Assembly: GCA_949126835.1 (NCBI GenBank)
Contig: OX421494.1
Span: forward strand, 2,108,001-2,172,000
DNA length: 64,000 bases
Source of the DNA: Anisus vortex
Taxonomy: Eukaryota > Mollusca > Gastropoda > Planorbidae
Direction: 5' to 3'
Under the pieces are notes generated by a model that saw only the letters and a list, made by a program, of their open reading frames with translations, made no database searches and was not told where the DNA came from. The stretch's first letter is position 1; each line of letters begins with the position of its first letter. Shown here one piece after another: positions 24,093 to 35,853 of the stretch. Both the position numbers and the translations under genes were made by a program.

Positions 24093-27000
24093 AAAACAAA
24101 TGGTTACAAACTGTAGGGGATACTTTATATAGCCAAACATATGTTTACTGGGAATTTACCCCTCCCTCCCCCATGTCTTATAAGTGTCTGAGTTTGCTAG
24201 AGTAGAAATATATACAAAATATGTCATTGTTTACCTCCAAAATGTTCAGAACTCGAGACATCCAGAATAAAATAGATGAAATACGTACCGGTAATTATCA
24301 CCATTAACAACAGACATGCTTGTAAGTTTTAGAGAAATTTCATTGTAAGACAAATTTCGTTTTTCTTTATAAAAAAATACGTGGGGAAAATGTTATAACT
24401 TGTATAAGAACGGTTTGACTAGCGATTTCTCATTTGAATCGTTGGTATTCAATTATAGGTTTATTGATACCAGCCTGCAGTTTAAACTCCGCCTCATACA
24501 ATGGTCATTGAAAAGCCATTGACTCCATCGATCATTCGGATATTTACACTGGGCTCTAGAACTTTTCCTTTCATCAAATGTCAGTTTTAATTCTATTTTG
24601 GTTTGCTTGGTTAGGAAATTTAGAATTTTTAAAGTGAAATTCTTAAATATAATGACATAATTATTTGATTACAATACGTTGTAGGCCTACGCGAAATTGT
24701 TCCATTAAAATAAAGCATTGTCTTCGAAGATTGAAAAGGAACCTGTTTAATTGTTTGATTTCAAATTTATAATCAGAATGCCTTATTGTTCCCTAAATGC
24801 CTTTAAGCTTTAGAAATCCTAGAATGTTCCAGAAAATATTATAAAAATCCCTATATTATCCTGAAATCCCAAAAACGTTCCCGAATTACGAAATTGTTAC
24901 AGAGATTGTTCTCGAAATCCCAATAGGCTATTTTTCCGAAATCCCGAAATGTTCCGAAACTGCCGTAATGTTCCCTGGAATATGTTGTCAATATTGACTG
25001 ACCCTTGATCAATTTGAAATTCCTCAAGTCGGACTTTGTAATAGTAATACTTTTTGAGCTCGTAAGTCCAGGCGTCTGTCTCCTCGACCACGCAGCAAGT
25101 CAAGTAAATGAACTTGTGTGTATCACGCATTGGTTACATGGCTATGTTTTGTGGTGTCAGTGTTAAAAAGTTCTGCTGAGAAAACGTTATATTTGTGTCC
25201 CACACATAGCTGGCATAGAACCTGTTGTTGCAAGATATTTTGAGAGTTGTGGAAATTCCCGGAAATACACTTTTAAAATGTCATTCTCGACCCGACCCGT
25301 ATTTGCTTTCTTTTTTGTATAAACTTTATTCTTCTCTGTTGCTATTCTTATTGTTTCAATGTGTTGATTCTCCAGTCTGGTAAGTCGACATTTAAGCACA
25401 ACTAAAGCTCCCCCCCCCCCCACCACGTCCCCGTCCCCCCCCCCCACCCCACCTTGTCTCTTCCCCCAAAACCCTACTTGATGACAGGTCTTTAACGGAT
25501 GAATTTAAATAAATAAAACAAAATCCTCCTAAAAATCGCCCCACTTGCCCTCCTTGTAGTTTTGTGCTCGCCCCACCCTCCCTCCCTACGTTCCGCCTCT
25601 GTGTATAGACCCTGGGCTATCAGTGAACGGTAATTACAGCAACATACGGAGATTGCTTGGTAATGGAGGAATCTGCCCATGCGTCCCCCCTCTCCGTCCC
25701 CTTCTCTCTCCCTCTCTGTGTCTCCTAAACCGCTATCTTCAGATGAAATCAATGCAAGGATCATCAGTTGATCTAGCCCAGGTCCCTGATTACTCTTCGA
25801 TTGTTAGAGGTTAGGGGAAAAGGGACTGCCCCCCTCCCCCCCCCCCCCCGAAATTTCTGGAAAGGGTCGTTTTTTTCTGAATGCTGTATGGTGTTTCTTA
25901 GGAACATGTTACTGAATTTTTTTTCGATTTACGATGTCTTTAGGGTAATTTTGTAGAAAGAACTATTTCGATTGAAAGAATCGTTAGAAGTCATATAAAA
26001 AAGCTTTTTAAACTGAAACCTTCCAGCAGATATAAGAAAACAACTCAAAATCAGTTAGCTTAATTATTTCTTTTTATTTAGAAACTGTACTGCCTTAACA
26101 ACAATTTGATTCCGATTCAACCATTCACGGGCCTTTGGAATCTACAAACAATAATACAAATAAAACACATCAACAACAAACAATAAAAAGAACAGATAAA
26201 GTATTTTAACTGGAGTCTAAAGATTTAACGTGTAAACTTGGGTATCAATAGATAAGAACTAAGTAGGTCGTCTTTGAGACTGGAACTCCAAGTCTTGGAG
26301 AAAGTTCCTTCCACCTCCTCATCCCCAGTGACAAACATCAACGGAAGATGCAGTCGTTAGATAGGCGACGACGCCAGATGAAAAGCCCCGGCACCACTCC
26401 CGCTCACACCCCCGTCCCCCCGCCTTCCACCATTGATAATTGATAGACAGAATGAGTGTTGTTAGAGGTAGGCCCCATGTTCTTTGAAACGTGGAATGTA
26501 TCCTATTACTTGAGACTATGTGAGACTTCAGTTGATCGAATCAACTCACACTGAAAGAATTGCTTGTATTCAATTCAGAATATATTTTTTCTTTTTTTAT
26601 GCACCGCGGATGTTTCCAAACGTGAATTTTTCAGCAGCTGGTTTCCTCCTTTCCTTCACCTGAATCAACACTCCCTCCCTCCCTCCCTCCTCTCACCCCC
26701 TCCCTCCCCACCGGTAAGTCGTGCAAGAAACTCCACAAAGTTCTATTTTCTCTGAATGTTTGTACTCTTGTTGCCGCCTCCTGTCGAATGCCCCTGTTTT
26801 AGAAATGGCGAAGGCGTAGCATTGCCAATTCATTTGAGCTGGTCGGAGTGTTTTCCTTGAGATCAAATGTCTACTACATATTCCTGTTGTTTGCATTTGG
26901 TTTAATAGTTAGCTGTGAATGAATAGGGTTTTTAATTCACTAGTTAAACATACCATCTACTTTTATTTCTTTAATTGATCATTCACAAAGCTCTTGAGCC

Positions 27001-27117
27001 AGAAATGAGTTTTTACCTGTATAGTTATTGATGACATTAGTCTGATGATGGAAACTTGCAGCAAAAGCGACAATTTAAAAAACAGAAACATCAGAGATAT
27101 ACCTCAGACTTTAATAG
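24093..27117. other. non-coding DNA
   Basis: No gene supported. A degenerate repetition of GAAATCCCGAAATGTTCC-like words spans about 24820-24990. Poly-C tracts lie at 25411-25445 and 25830-25849, and a (CCCT)n tract at about 26670-26710 ends in a donor-like GGTAAGT at 26713. No acceptable exon precedes that donor. Confidence 0.5.
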
Positions 27118-27302
27118 CATTATGGGTCACGCTGGTCGAGCGACAGCGCGTTCGACTGGCATACCGACGGTCCTGTGTTCGAATCCTGGTGAAGGCTAGG
27201 GTTTTCGGGCTACTAACCACACAATCTCCGCAGAAACTTGTGATCATTGCTTCAGAGGCCTTATGAATCAATTTGGTCTTGCGGCGATGCTTTACTTACT
27301 TT
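27118..27302 (+). mobile_element. tRNA-derived SINE
   Basis: A tRNA-like head carries an A box (TGGTCGAGCGAC, 27133-27144) and a B box (TGTTCGAATCC, 27176-27186, one mismatch to GGTTCGAATCC), about 32 bases apart. A tRNA-unrelated body follows (GGGCTACTAACCACACAATC, then CAGAGGCCTTATGAATCA) and a short-repeat tail CTTTACTTACTTTACTTTT. The B-box mismatch and broken stems argue against a functional tRNA gene. It would have been transcribed by polymerase III and mobilised in trans by a LINE. It is a different SINE family from 11615. Confidence 0.8.
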
Positions 27303-28975
27303 ACTTTTAATAGCTCGGAAAGACCAAGAAATATTGTCTTGTTAACATTATCAAAAGTTGTATAGTTATAGTAACATATTTCAACAGACTATGTTCTACT
27401 AAAGTGCCGAAACCTTGAGGTCAACAACTTTATTGTGGTAACAGAATTTAACTGAAATAGTATTACTCAGACCGCGAGACTAGAAACTCTAGACTATTCT
27501 AGGCCGATACCACTTAGCAACATTTGTGAAGACTATTTAAAAAGCAATGCAATTGAAACAAACATCGAGGTCCACATGTTTTATAGACCTGAAGTAGTTC
27601 ATCATTAATGTGTTTGACTCACTGACAGCAAGATTTAGAGATTCTACTCTTGTGTATTTCTCGTATACCATTGGTCACCATCCGACTTGTTATCTCTATG
27701 ACATTGTCCAATGTTAGTTCTCCAAGTACATGAGAATTCAATCAGGAGTCACTGCTACTTCTGGAGGCACGATACATGAAGAGATTCCTACAGATAAAAG
27801 TTTATGTGGACGAACGAAAGGGGGAAAATAGTGATTTGAATGTCTCGCGTAAATCTAGAAAAATTGTTCGAATGTCAACAGTTTCATTTGAAGTTCGTCA
27901 TTTTAGACTTTCGCTACTCTAATGCTTATTTCCTTCCTTCCTGCATTCGCGTTCTACTTCTATCTCTCTATCTCCCTCTCCATCTCTCCCCCTCCCCCTG
28001 TCTCTCTCTCTGTCTATTTTTCGCTATCTATCTCTACTTTTATTTCTGTATTGATGGAGATAAAACTACACATTTTATTTTAAGGTGCTGCATAAGAAAT
28101 ATTTTTTTTTTAAAAGGGCACAAAGTCCAATTACCAGTAAAATGTTAGTATAAATCTAGATGGGAGCAAGTGGCCGGTCTGTCAACCATGTTTAAGTGGA
28201 CACCCTGACAATCTGTTCATTACAAACAGTCTAACCGAGTGTCTGGAACCTGTTTAACCAGAGTTTTTCCCTTACTGGTCTACTAGTCACTATTAAGAAA
28301 TGTCTTCACTCACCACTGACCATTTCCTCCATCCGTGCTCCTCTCCCATTTATATTTTTTTTCGTGCTTCTCTCACTTATTTAAAGAGATGACCCAGGCC
28401 CAGGCAGGTGCCCGTCTCAAGATGGCTGAAAGTGCTGGCCATCGGACCAGTTGATAGTCCTATAAACCACTCCTTGCTGACTTAATGTTTCATTCAGGAC
28501 TCCGGTCACACTGGGAATGATTTTGATCACTTTCAAGTTATTACTTCCCCCCCCCCCCACACTTTTGCCGTCCACCCCTGCACCCCTTCACATACACCCA
28601 CTTTACTCTACCGCCCTCCTCCCCTCTCCCACGCCCCTTGTTATCGCCGATCGGCTCCGGAGAGGAAGGCGATGATTAATGTGTACAGAACGGAGTCGGC
28701 CTGCTCCGGAAGGGGCTTGGGTAGCTCTTGGTGCAGAAGTTTTGTCTTTTTTTTTTACGCGTGACTTGCTGGTCTTCCTGATCTCCTGATTGACCACGTC
28801 AGCGTTGAGAGAATCCGATTGGTCTCCACTGGAGGCAGGGCTAATCCTTCCATGTTTGTCTCTTCGTTGTATGGCCACGGCGTAGAAGTATGCGCGTGTG
28901 GCCAACACAACGCCACTCACTATTTCCACGTTTACTGAAGACTAAGCAATTGGTGAGCATGCTAGAGAAAACAAT
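27303..28975. other. non-coding DNA, one doubtful minus-strand open frame
   Basis: No gene is firmly supported. A (CT)-rich tract lies at about 27955-28020 and a poly-C tract at about 28548-28558. At 28603-28929 the minus strand is open for 108 codons in GC-rich sequence and starts with a hydrophobic stretch (MEIVSGVVLATRAYFYAVAI) followed by a basic, serine-rich part. I recognise no family. It could be an exon or chance. Confidence 0.4.
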
Positions 28976-29287
28976 ACTTCCCTCTGGCTGTAGCGATAGA
29001 CTTAAACCCAGTCATTTGGGCTGAAATATTTCCTTCTGGCTGTAGCGATAGACTTAAACCCAGTCATTTGGGCTGAGATACTTCCCTCTGTCTGTAGCGA
29101 TGGACTTAAACCCAGTCATTTGGGCTGAGATACTTCCCTCTGGCTGTAGCGATAGACTTAAACCCAGTCATTTGGGCTGAGATATTTCCTTCTGGCTGTA
29201 GCGATAGACTTAAACCCAGTCATTTGGGCTGAGATATTTCCTTCTGGCTGTAGCGATAGACTTAAACCTAGTCATTTGGGCTGAGAA
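28976..29287. repeat. 52-bp minisatellite, 6 copies
   Basis: Six tandem 52-bp units starting ACTTCCCTCTGGCTGTAGCG at 28976, 29028 and so on, with few substitutions (TTCC-CTCT versus TTCC-TTCT; CCCAG versus CCTAG in the last). Confidence 0.92.
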
Positions 29288-29811
29288 GCTCACGCTCTGT
29301 CTCTTTACCCACCAACCAAGACCATTAGAGTTCAAAGTTCAAACTTGCACACCATATACAATGTTGTTTATTTATTTATGTTTCTGTTGCCATTCTTCTA
29401 TAACGAACTGCTAAGCATACATGTTAACTATTGAGACCATTTCTAGTTTGATATTTGATTGATCTAGAAACAGGTCTATTGTTCTCTTATATCGGCCTAG
29501 GAACAACATGAAAAGATGTTCTTACTCCCAAAGTCGTCATTTTGTTAGCTCTAGTAAGCTACATGTACTCAATGTATTTCATCACAGTCTATAGAAAGTA
29601 GATATTTTCAGAACCATGAAGTAAATGACTTTCCATGAGCTATTGGCCTCGTCTTTGTGTCTCAAAATGTCTATTATAGACTTCTATCTTATGTTCTTTA
29701 TGGTGTTATATCTGATGTTCTATCTGAGGATTTACGTTCTGTCTGATGTTCTTTATGATTATTTATCTTATGTTCTATCTGATGACTTATCTTATATTAT
29801 GTCTGATCTTT
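29288..29811. other. non-coding DNA leading into a repeat
   Basis: No gene supported. From about 29690 the sequence is a degenerate series of TGATGTTCTATCTGATG words that grades into the regular 38-bp array; it looks like decayed or founder repeat. Confidence 0.5.
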
Positions 29812-30075
29812 TGTCTGATGTTCTAACTGATGTTCTATCTGATGAATTTGTCTGAAAGTTCTAACTGATGTTCTATCTGATGAATTTGTCTGAAAGTTCT
29901 AACTGATGTTCTATCTGATGAATTTGTCTGAAAGTTCTAACTGATGTTCTATCTGATGAATTTGTCTGAAAGTTCTAACTGATGTTCTATCTGATGAATT
30001 TGTCTGAAAGTTCTTAATGATGTTCTATCTGATGAATTTGTCTGAAAGTTCTAACTGATGTTCTATCTGATGATC
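29812..30075. repeat. 38-bp minisatellite, about 7 copies
   Basis: About seven units of 38 bp containing GTCTGAAAGTTCTAACTGAT and TATCTGATGAATTT. One unit has TTAATGAT for CTAACTGAT near 30014. The shorter word TGATGTTCTATC inside the unit continues to the left in degenerate form. Confidence 0.88.
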
Positions 30076-30595
30076 TGATGTTTTGTGATACTTTATAGAC
30101 TTGAGGTTATCATTATGGTTGTTATTCTTTATAAATATATATATATATATAATTGTATCTTTGTCATCGCTCCCAGACAGTTGTATCACCATCTATCTAC
30201 TTCTTCTTCTCTCTCTCCCTCTCTCTCTATCTGTGTCTCTCTCCCCCCTCTCTTCTCCTATGAGAGACAATTAATCTAAGTATGTTTCTCTGTGAAGTTT
30301 TTCTCTGACTCTGTTTACGTAGCAAATCTTCAAATCTTCCTCCATGGGAGATAAATCTAGCGTACGCCAGTCATCTGCACATTCTGAACCTCTTATTATC
30401 GAATGGATGAGTCTTTACTATTGGATTGACCTCCCCTTGGTACCATTGCCCCCCCCCCCCCCCCGGACCACCACCACCATTTCCCCATCCCCATAAGTTA
30501 ACCCGTCATATCGATCTTATCACAGCAAATTTTGGTTGAGCAAGTAACTTAGTGCTCTGGAATTGTTATTGCTTAAGTAAACTTAACTTTAGATT
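30076..30595. other. non-coding DNA with simple repeats
   Basis: No gene supported. It contains an (AT)n tract at about 30137-30151, a (CT)n-rich tract at about 30208-30255 and a poly-C run at about 30450-30464. Confidence 0.5.
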
Positions 30596-31108
30596 TAATG
30601 TTCTGTAATCTTTAGATGTAATGTTCTGTAATCTTTATCTTTAATGTTCTGTAATCTTTAGATGTAATGTTCTGTAATCTTTAGATGTAATGTTCTGTAA
30701 TCTTTAGATGTAATGTTCTGTATTCTTTAGATGTAATGTTCTGTAATCTTTAGATGTAATGTTCTGTAATCTTTAGATGTAATGTTCTGTAATCTTTAGA
30801 TGTAATGTTCTGTAATCTTTAGATGTAATGTTCTGTAATCTTTAGATGTAATGTTCAGTAATCTTTAGATGTAATGTTCTGTAATCTTTAGATGTAATGT
30901 TCTGTAATCTTTAGATTTAATGTTCTGTAATCTTTATATTTAATGTTCTGTAATCTTTAGATGTAATGTTCTGTAATCTTTATATGTAATGTTCTGTAAT
31001 CTTTAGATGTAATGTTCTGTAATCTTTAGATGTAATGTTCTGTAATCTTTATATTTATTGTTCTGTAATCTTTAGATGTAATGTTATGTAATCTTTAGAT
31101 GTAATGTT
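30596..31108. repeat. 23-bp minisatellite, about 22 copies
   Basis: About twenty-two tandem copies of a 23-bp unit starting TAATGTTCTGTAATCTTTAG, with scattered substitutions (TTTAATG, TATATG, TTCAGTAATC). It decays at about 31108 into TAATGTTTTGAGTG. Confidence 0.93.
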
Positions 31109-31578
31109 TTGAGTGTTATGAAATGTGTATTTCTAAATGAATCGTTTGTTTAGACAATATAAGTTATATCTGAACGTTTCCTGAAATTGTTTAGTGTTTG
31201 TACCACTGAGAAGAAACAGAATTTTGATTTCTTCCTCGTTTCAAAAACTGTAGGCTAACTTTTTTTATTTTTTTATTTTTTTTTCATTTTTTAGAAATAA
31301 TTTTTGTTACTAGCTTTTAACAAGCCTGATATAAATAACTGAAACTAAACACCAAACTAACTGAAGAAACTAATTTTTTTTACCCATATATCTGGTGGCC
31401 TTGTAATGTGAGACTCAGTCTAATTCAACATTTGTTTTTGTTTTTTTACCATTAATTTACGAATTTATTTTTTGGCGGGTATGCATGTACATTATTTACT
31501 TACTGAAAACATACTCAAGTTGTATTTTCAACACTTACACGCACAGATGGGGTAGGGCGGTGGGAGGCATCCAAGACG
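31109..31578. other. non-coding A/T-rich DNA
   Basis: No gene or repeat recognised beyond T homopolymers at about 31260-31300. It ends with the target sequence of the adjacent hAT insertion. Confidence 0.5.
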
Positions 31579-32840
31579 CAGGGCCGGCTTTAGGGTTTTT
31601 GACGCCCTAGGGAAAAATATCTGCGCTCTCATTAAAGTGCTTTCGGCGGAACTTCGGAAATGTGTTTTTGTTAATATTTGTTAAAAATCTTGTGCCACTT
31701 AGGGGTTTTAATGTCAAAGATGGCATGTGACGGCATAAAATCTGCCATCGACGAGTTGATGCCAAAAAAGTATTAATAGTGGGTTGTGCATTGGGTATAA
31801 CCCTTTGTGGTGCTGTTCCACAGAGGTCCAGATTACACAACCTGAATAGAGGTTTTGCGCAGCTCCTGCTGGGAGGGGGGGGGGCTCTGGTGCTGGTAGC
31901 ATGGAGACGGGTGGGTATAAAGTTGTGAATTAGCCTGGATCCAGGATGTGACGATTCCACAGAGTATTCCCAGAATCTAAAAAACTAAATGGCACAACTG
32001 AGTGTCATAACCATTTTGAGAGCTCTGTTTGTGGATGGTGGAGATTGGACCACAGGCCAGCCCCACCTCAGCACAACTCAGCCCTGACTAAATGCAGCCA
32101 GATCCCTGAGAACAACTTATGGGTGCTGGGCGCAGAACCGAAAACCCCCTTGAACTGTGGGGTTTCAAAAAAAAGCCACAAAGGAAGAACCAGAATAACA
32201 ATGCCAGTGTGTCTGACATTGACTGCAAGAGAGCAAACTGCCCTGCAGACAGGCTAAAAGAAGATGAAGAATGTTTGTCGGACCACATCAAAAAAGGTAG
32301 TAACTTCCACGCAGTATGAAGCTGCATCGTTGACTACAAGGTTCAAAGTATGTAAGCAGCATGGCACATACAACGCACGTGGGTTGACATCTAAAATTAT
32401 TGTTTGAACTCCAATTTTCTTTCCTCTCATGTCGCTGCCATTGTCATAACCTTGCTCTCGAATATTCTATATTGGCAACAACTTGAAGATCACGTCTCTC
32501 CGTTGTGATATTCCGCAGCCACATCGCATCCAGTGTGTGGCGGATGGGGAGTGTGGGGTTGCCGATTTGCACTCTGCTACGCACAGCAAGATGCCAAACT
32601 GAGAAGGCCTAGTGTTAGGGCATACTTTCTTATTTTCTAAGACAACTTACATAAAATACCATTCGCCTTTCATTACCTAGTAATTCATCTGCCTGTGCTA
32701 GTAGCGCGCAGATGCACTAAACTTTAATAAAGTATATATTCTTTAATCCCCAAATTAAAAAAAATCATCAATTTTGCGCCCCCCAAAATTTTGCGCCTTA
32801 GGCGACCGCCTATTTTGCCTATATGGATGAGCCGGCCCTG
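31579..32840 (-). mobile_element. hAT DNA transposon, ZMYM1-type (1.26 kb)
   Basis: The element begins CAGGGCCGGCTTTAGG and its other end, read inverted, is CAGGGCCGGCTCATCC, giving a 10-bp perfect terminal core. CCTAGGG/CCTAAGG-like subterminal blocks lie on both sides. It is flanked by a perfect 8-bp duplication, CCAAGACG (31571-31578 and 32841-32848), the hallmark of hAT insertion. Transposase pieces lie on the minus strand inside (31640-32460). At 1.26 kb it is too short for a complete transposase, so it is an internally deleted copy. Confidence 0.93.
31640..32460 (-). pseudogene. hAT transposase (ZMYM1-like) fragments
   Basis: On the minus strand, about 32460-32290 reads QGYDNGSDMRGKKIGVQ, then PRALYVPC and LHTLNLVVNDAA. 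These are the D-N-G-x-x-M-x-G-x-x-x-G-V-Q and C-x-x-H-x-L-N-L motifs of hAT transposases close to ZMYM1/TTF-type zinc-finger proteins (DUF4371 region). Further along, about 31780-31660 reads STRRWQILCRHMPSLTLKPL, matching the family stretch S-x-x-R-W-x-x-L-x-x-x-V-P-x-L-T-L-K-x-L. Between these blocks the frame is disrupted, and the conserved tryptophan after L-K-P-L-S-x-T-R is replaced by F. The N-terminal zinc finger and the C-terminal dimerisation region are absent. It is a dead transposase whose terminal repeats still mark the transposon. Confidence 0.8.
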
Positions 32841-32848
32841 CCAAGACG

Positions 32849-34410
32849 CGTGTCAATGACAGACGTGGCATTTGTATGGATGTCATAACCCTACGACAGA
32901 AAGAGAACCAATTCCCCTCCCAAAAAAAAAACCTGTCCCAGGGCACTTGGCCGATACTGGCATAAATCTAGCAGAAATTGCTCTTCAGAAATGTGCCAAA
33001 TCGGTGGAAGAGATCAGTTGGTCTATTCTAACAGATCAATAAGCTATACATTTTCCTGTTTGTTTTGTTCTGTGGCTGACAGGATGCTTGATAGGAATGT
33101 CCTCTTATGGTCTTGATTCCAGAATAAGTACCAGTCAATGGATCTTCCAGCAGCTCGGTTTCCTTTTTAAACAAAACTTGTATTTTTCTTTATTTCTGTA
33201 CTTTGTATTTGTTTACTATGGCCTGGGAAGCTAGGAGCCCAATGAAATATATTTTTTTAGTCATTGATACGTTACTTAATGATTTGTACTTCAAATTCTA
33301 TTGCTTAAAGTTGTCAAATTTCTTTTTCTTTAAATTTACGCATTTCAATCTATCGCTTCAAGTTTTGGGCTTTCTATCAATTGTTTAAATGTTTTCACAT
33401 TTCTATCCATTGCTTTAAGTTTTCGGCTTTCTGTCGCTTTAAGTGAGTTTAAATACACACATTGAATGTACTAAGGATACAAGACAAACATTTAATACTG
33501 TCAGGAACATTGAAACGATTAAGAGATTATTTAATAAGGGATTTGTGGTTTGTAAGAGTGTAAATATTAACAGAATATTAACAGATTGGAAACGTTTGTG
33601 AAAGATACCGAAACTTGTTTTTTCAAGTCTGGGAAAGTTTTGGAAAAATGACCTTTTTTTTTTTTCAACTTTGGGAAAAGCTCTTAGTTTTTTTTTTTCA
33701 AGTCCTTGAAAACGTATCAACGTTTCGGGAAAGTTTGTGACTTCTACAATAGTAAACATAGCTACTCCGAACAAAATATTTATTTCGAAAAATTAATATA
33801 AGATTAGGACGAAGTAATCTTGTGCATGGAAGGAGCGTCTGTAAAATATACCATTTGAAGCTGCAGTTTCATTGCAATAGCGATTTACGGATTTTGTTTT
33901 TAAGCGTGAAAATGATTCCAATAAACTTTGTCTACTTTTACTTTTTCATTTCATTAAAAACGTATTTCACTTATTTCTTACTGTTTCTATACTGTCATTA
34001 GATGAACATAGAAATATCTAGAACCCTTTAGATATTGGTCTACCTTTCCCTTTCCGCCACCTTGTGTTGAGCGAGACAAAATTAAAAACTTCTAAAGGAA
34101 ATACACAACCAACCTTTTAGATTGAGCTTTATCTTCTCTCTAGGATTTAACTTGGTATTTAGATGAGAAATATATCTTTTATTTTTTTTTACTTACTTTA
34201 ATCTCCAATCTGATCAGATGACATCTTTCTTTGAAATATTCCCCCCATTCCGCCAGACAGAAGAGAGAGAGAGAGAGAATCTAGATATGATCCTTGCTAG
34301 AGAGGTGAATGCTGGGATCAAGTTGAGATTGAAGGAACTAGTTGCCAGTTTCCAATTGAAAAAAAAAGGATAACTTTAAAAATATTTTTTTGTTTCTTTC
34401 CATTTTGTTC
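32849..34410. other. non-coding DNA
   Basis: No gene supported. A repeated word TTTCWATCYATTGCTTTAAGTTTT occurs in loose form between about 33340 and 33430. T runs lie at 33655-33664 and 33691-33699, and a (GA)n tract at about 34263-34278. A LINE tail remnant (33802-33855) is listed separately. Confidence 0.5.
33802..33855 (+). mobile_element. LINE 3' tail remnant
   Basis: Reads AGGACGAAGTAATCTTGTGC then GGAAGGAGCGTCTGTAAAATAT, a diverged copy of the LINE 3' UTR shared with 10071, 54483 and 60408. Only about 50 bp remain. Confidence 0.6.
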
Positions 34411-34830
34411 TTTACTAGTGTGAAAGTTGTATTGGTTGTTTACTAGTGTGAAAGTTGTATTGGTTGTTTACTAGTGTGAAAGTTGTATTGGTTGTTTACT
34501 AGTGTGAAAGTTGTATTGGTTGTTTACTAGTGTGAAAGTTGTATTGGTTGTTTACTAGTGTGAAAGTTGTATTGGTTGTTTACTAGTGTGAAAGTTGTAT
34601 TGGTTGTTTACTAGTGTGAAAGTTGTATTGGTTGTTTACTAGTGTGAAAGTTGTATTGGTTGTTTACTAGTGTGAAAGTTGTATTGGTTGTTTACTAGTG
34701 TGAAAGTTGTATTGGTTGTTTACTAGTGTGAAAGTTGTATTGGTTGTTTACTAGTGTGAAAGTTGTATTGGTTGTTTACTAGTGTGAAAGTTGTATTGGT
34801 TGTTTACTAGTGTGAAAGTTGTATTGGTTG
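34411..34830. repeat. 28-bp minisatellite, 15 copies
   Basis: Fifteen tandem units of 28 bp, each starting TTTACTAGTGTGAAAGTTGT, with no differences visible between units. The array ends cleanly at TTTAATTG. Confidence 0.96.
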
Positions 34831-35564
34831 TTTAATTGTTTAGTGTATTGAAGCCACCGAGTACATCTTATAATATTATTGTGTTTACTGTTTGTTTGTT
34901 GTTGTTGTTGTTATTTTGTTTTTTTTTCAATTGATAGGTTTGAAGAATTGGACTATCCTGCTTATACCATGAGACCATCTTCTGCGCATGTCCATGTTTA
35001 AGGAAGTCGTTTTGAATTGGTTGACAATTACGTTTGACAAAGTCAGACTAAACGATAGGGACATATTACTTATTTTATCATGTGTGTGTACCAACTGTGT
35101 TTGTGTGTTTGTTTTCTGATGTCAAAATGAAACAAACGATGACCCCAATCTATACAACATCAGCACCCCCCGCCGTCTTCCATCAATCTACGCATGCCAC
35201 TGCCTCGCTCTGGGCCGGCCACTGCCCATGTCCAAGTCGGCTTTGATCGTATCAAGCATCTGTCTCCATCCTCGACCAGCACAATCGGACATAATCTGGC
35301 CTGTCCGATACAATAAGTGACCACCCCTCCTGGGACGTGCCAGGCGCGCGCTCGTTCACACACTGGGAGAGCGAGGCTCACTGAGAACACATGTTATATA
35401 GAATATTCATGCAAACACAGGCTGTCGTTGGCTATACACACAGCAGACACATATAGTACACATACGTCTAGACACACCACTTACACATCTAGACACACTG
35501 CTTACACGTGTCACACATATAGACACACATACACATAGACACATACAGTCAAACACATTAAGAC
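34831..35564. other. non-coding DNA with possible LINE trace
   Basis: No gene supported. On the minus strand about 35290-35165 reads GRGWRQMLDTIKADLDMGSG and a following R-Q-W-H motif before a stop. This resembles the basic C-terminal end of some LINE ORF2 proteins, but is too short to be sure. A CA-rich, TCTAGACAC-containing degenerate repeat lies at about 35440-35560. Confidence 0.35.
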
Positions 35565-35853
35565 CAAAGACTATAATAAGATGGACCGCTTGCTTTCATA
35601 TTTCTGCCATTTGATGACTCGAATGACTTCTTTTTGGAATTCCCGATTCCATTTTATACCGTTCAATTCCGTTTTATTTAATCGCTATGATTTTCTCAAT
35701 GAAAAAATAGAATCGAAAGTTGTATATAGCGGGAACAATTAGATAAACGTGGAAGCGTAGAAATTAAGACAGCCTTATTGGCCGCGCACGGAAAAATAGA
35801 ACATATAAAGCTCTAAAAAATAGAACATGTGGTCCATCTTATTATAGTCTTTG
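35565..35853. mobile_element. CAAAGACT-family MITE, copy 2
   Basis: 289 bp with long inverted ends: CAAAGACTATAATAAGATGG on the left and its exact inverse on the right (35834-35853). No coding capacity. The flanks TTAAGAC (35558-35564) and TTCAGAC (35854-35860) agree at 6 of 7 bases, in line with the perfect 7-bp duplication at copy 1, although the neighbourhood is itself GACACA-repetitive. This copy has the best-preserved termini of the three. Confidence 0.85.

Noticed and set aside
25742..25781. Possible micro-exon between CTTCAG and GTCCCT
   Set aside because: The donor is poor (GTCCCT) and the 13-residue peptide is uninformative.
27118..27200. Possible functional tRNA gene
   Set aside because: The B box has a mismatch, the stems do not close well, and the tRNA-like part is followed by a SINE body and tail.
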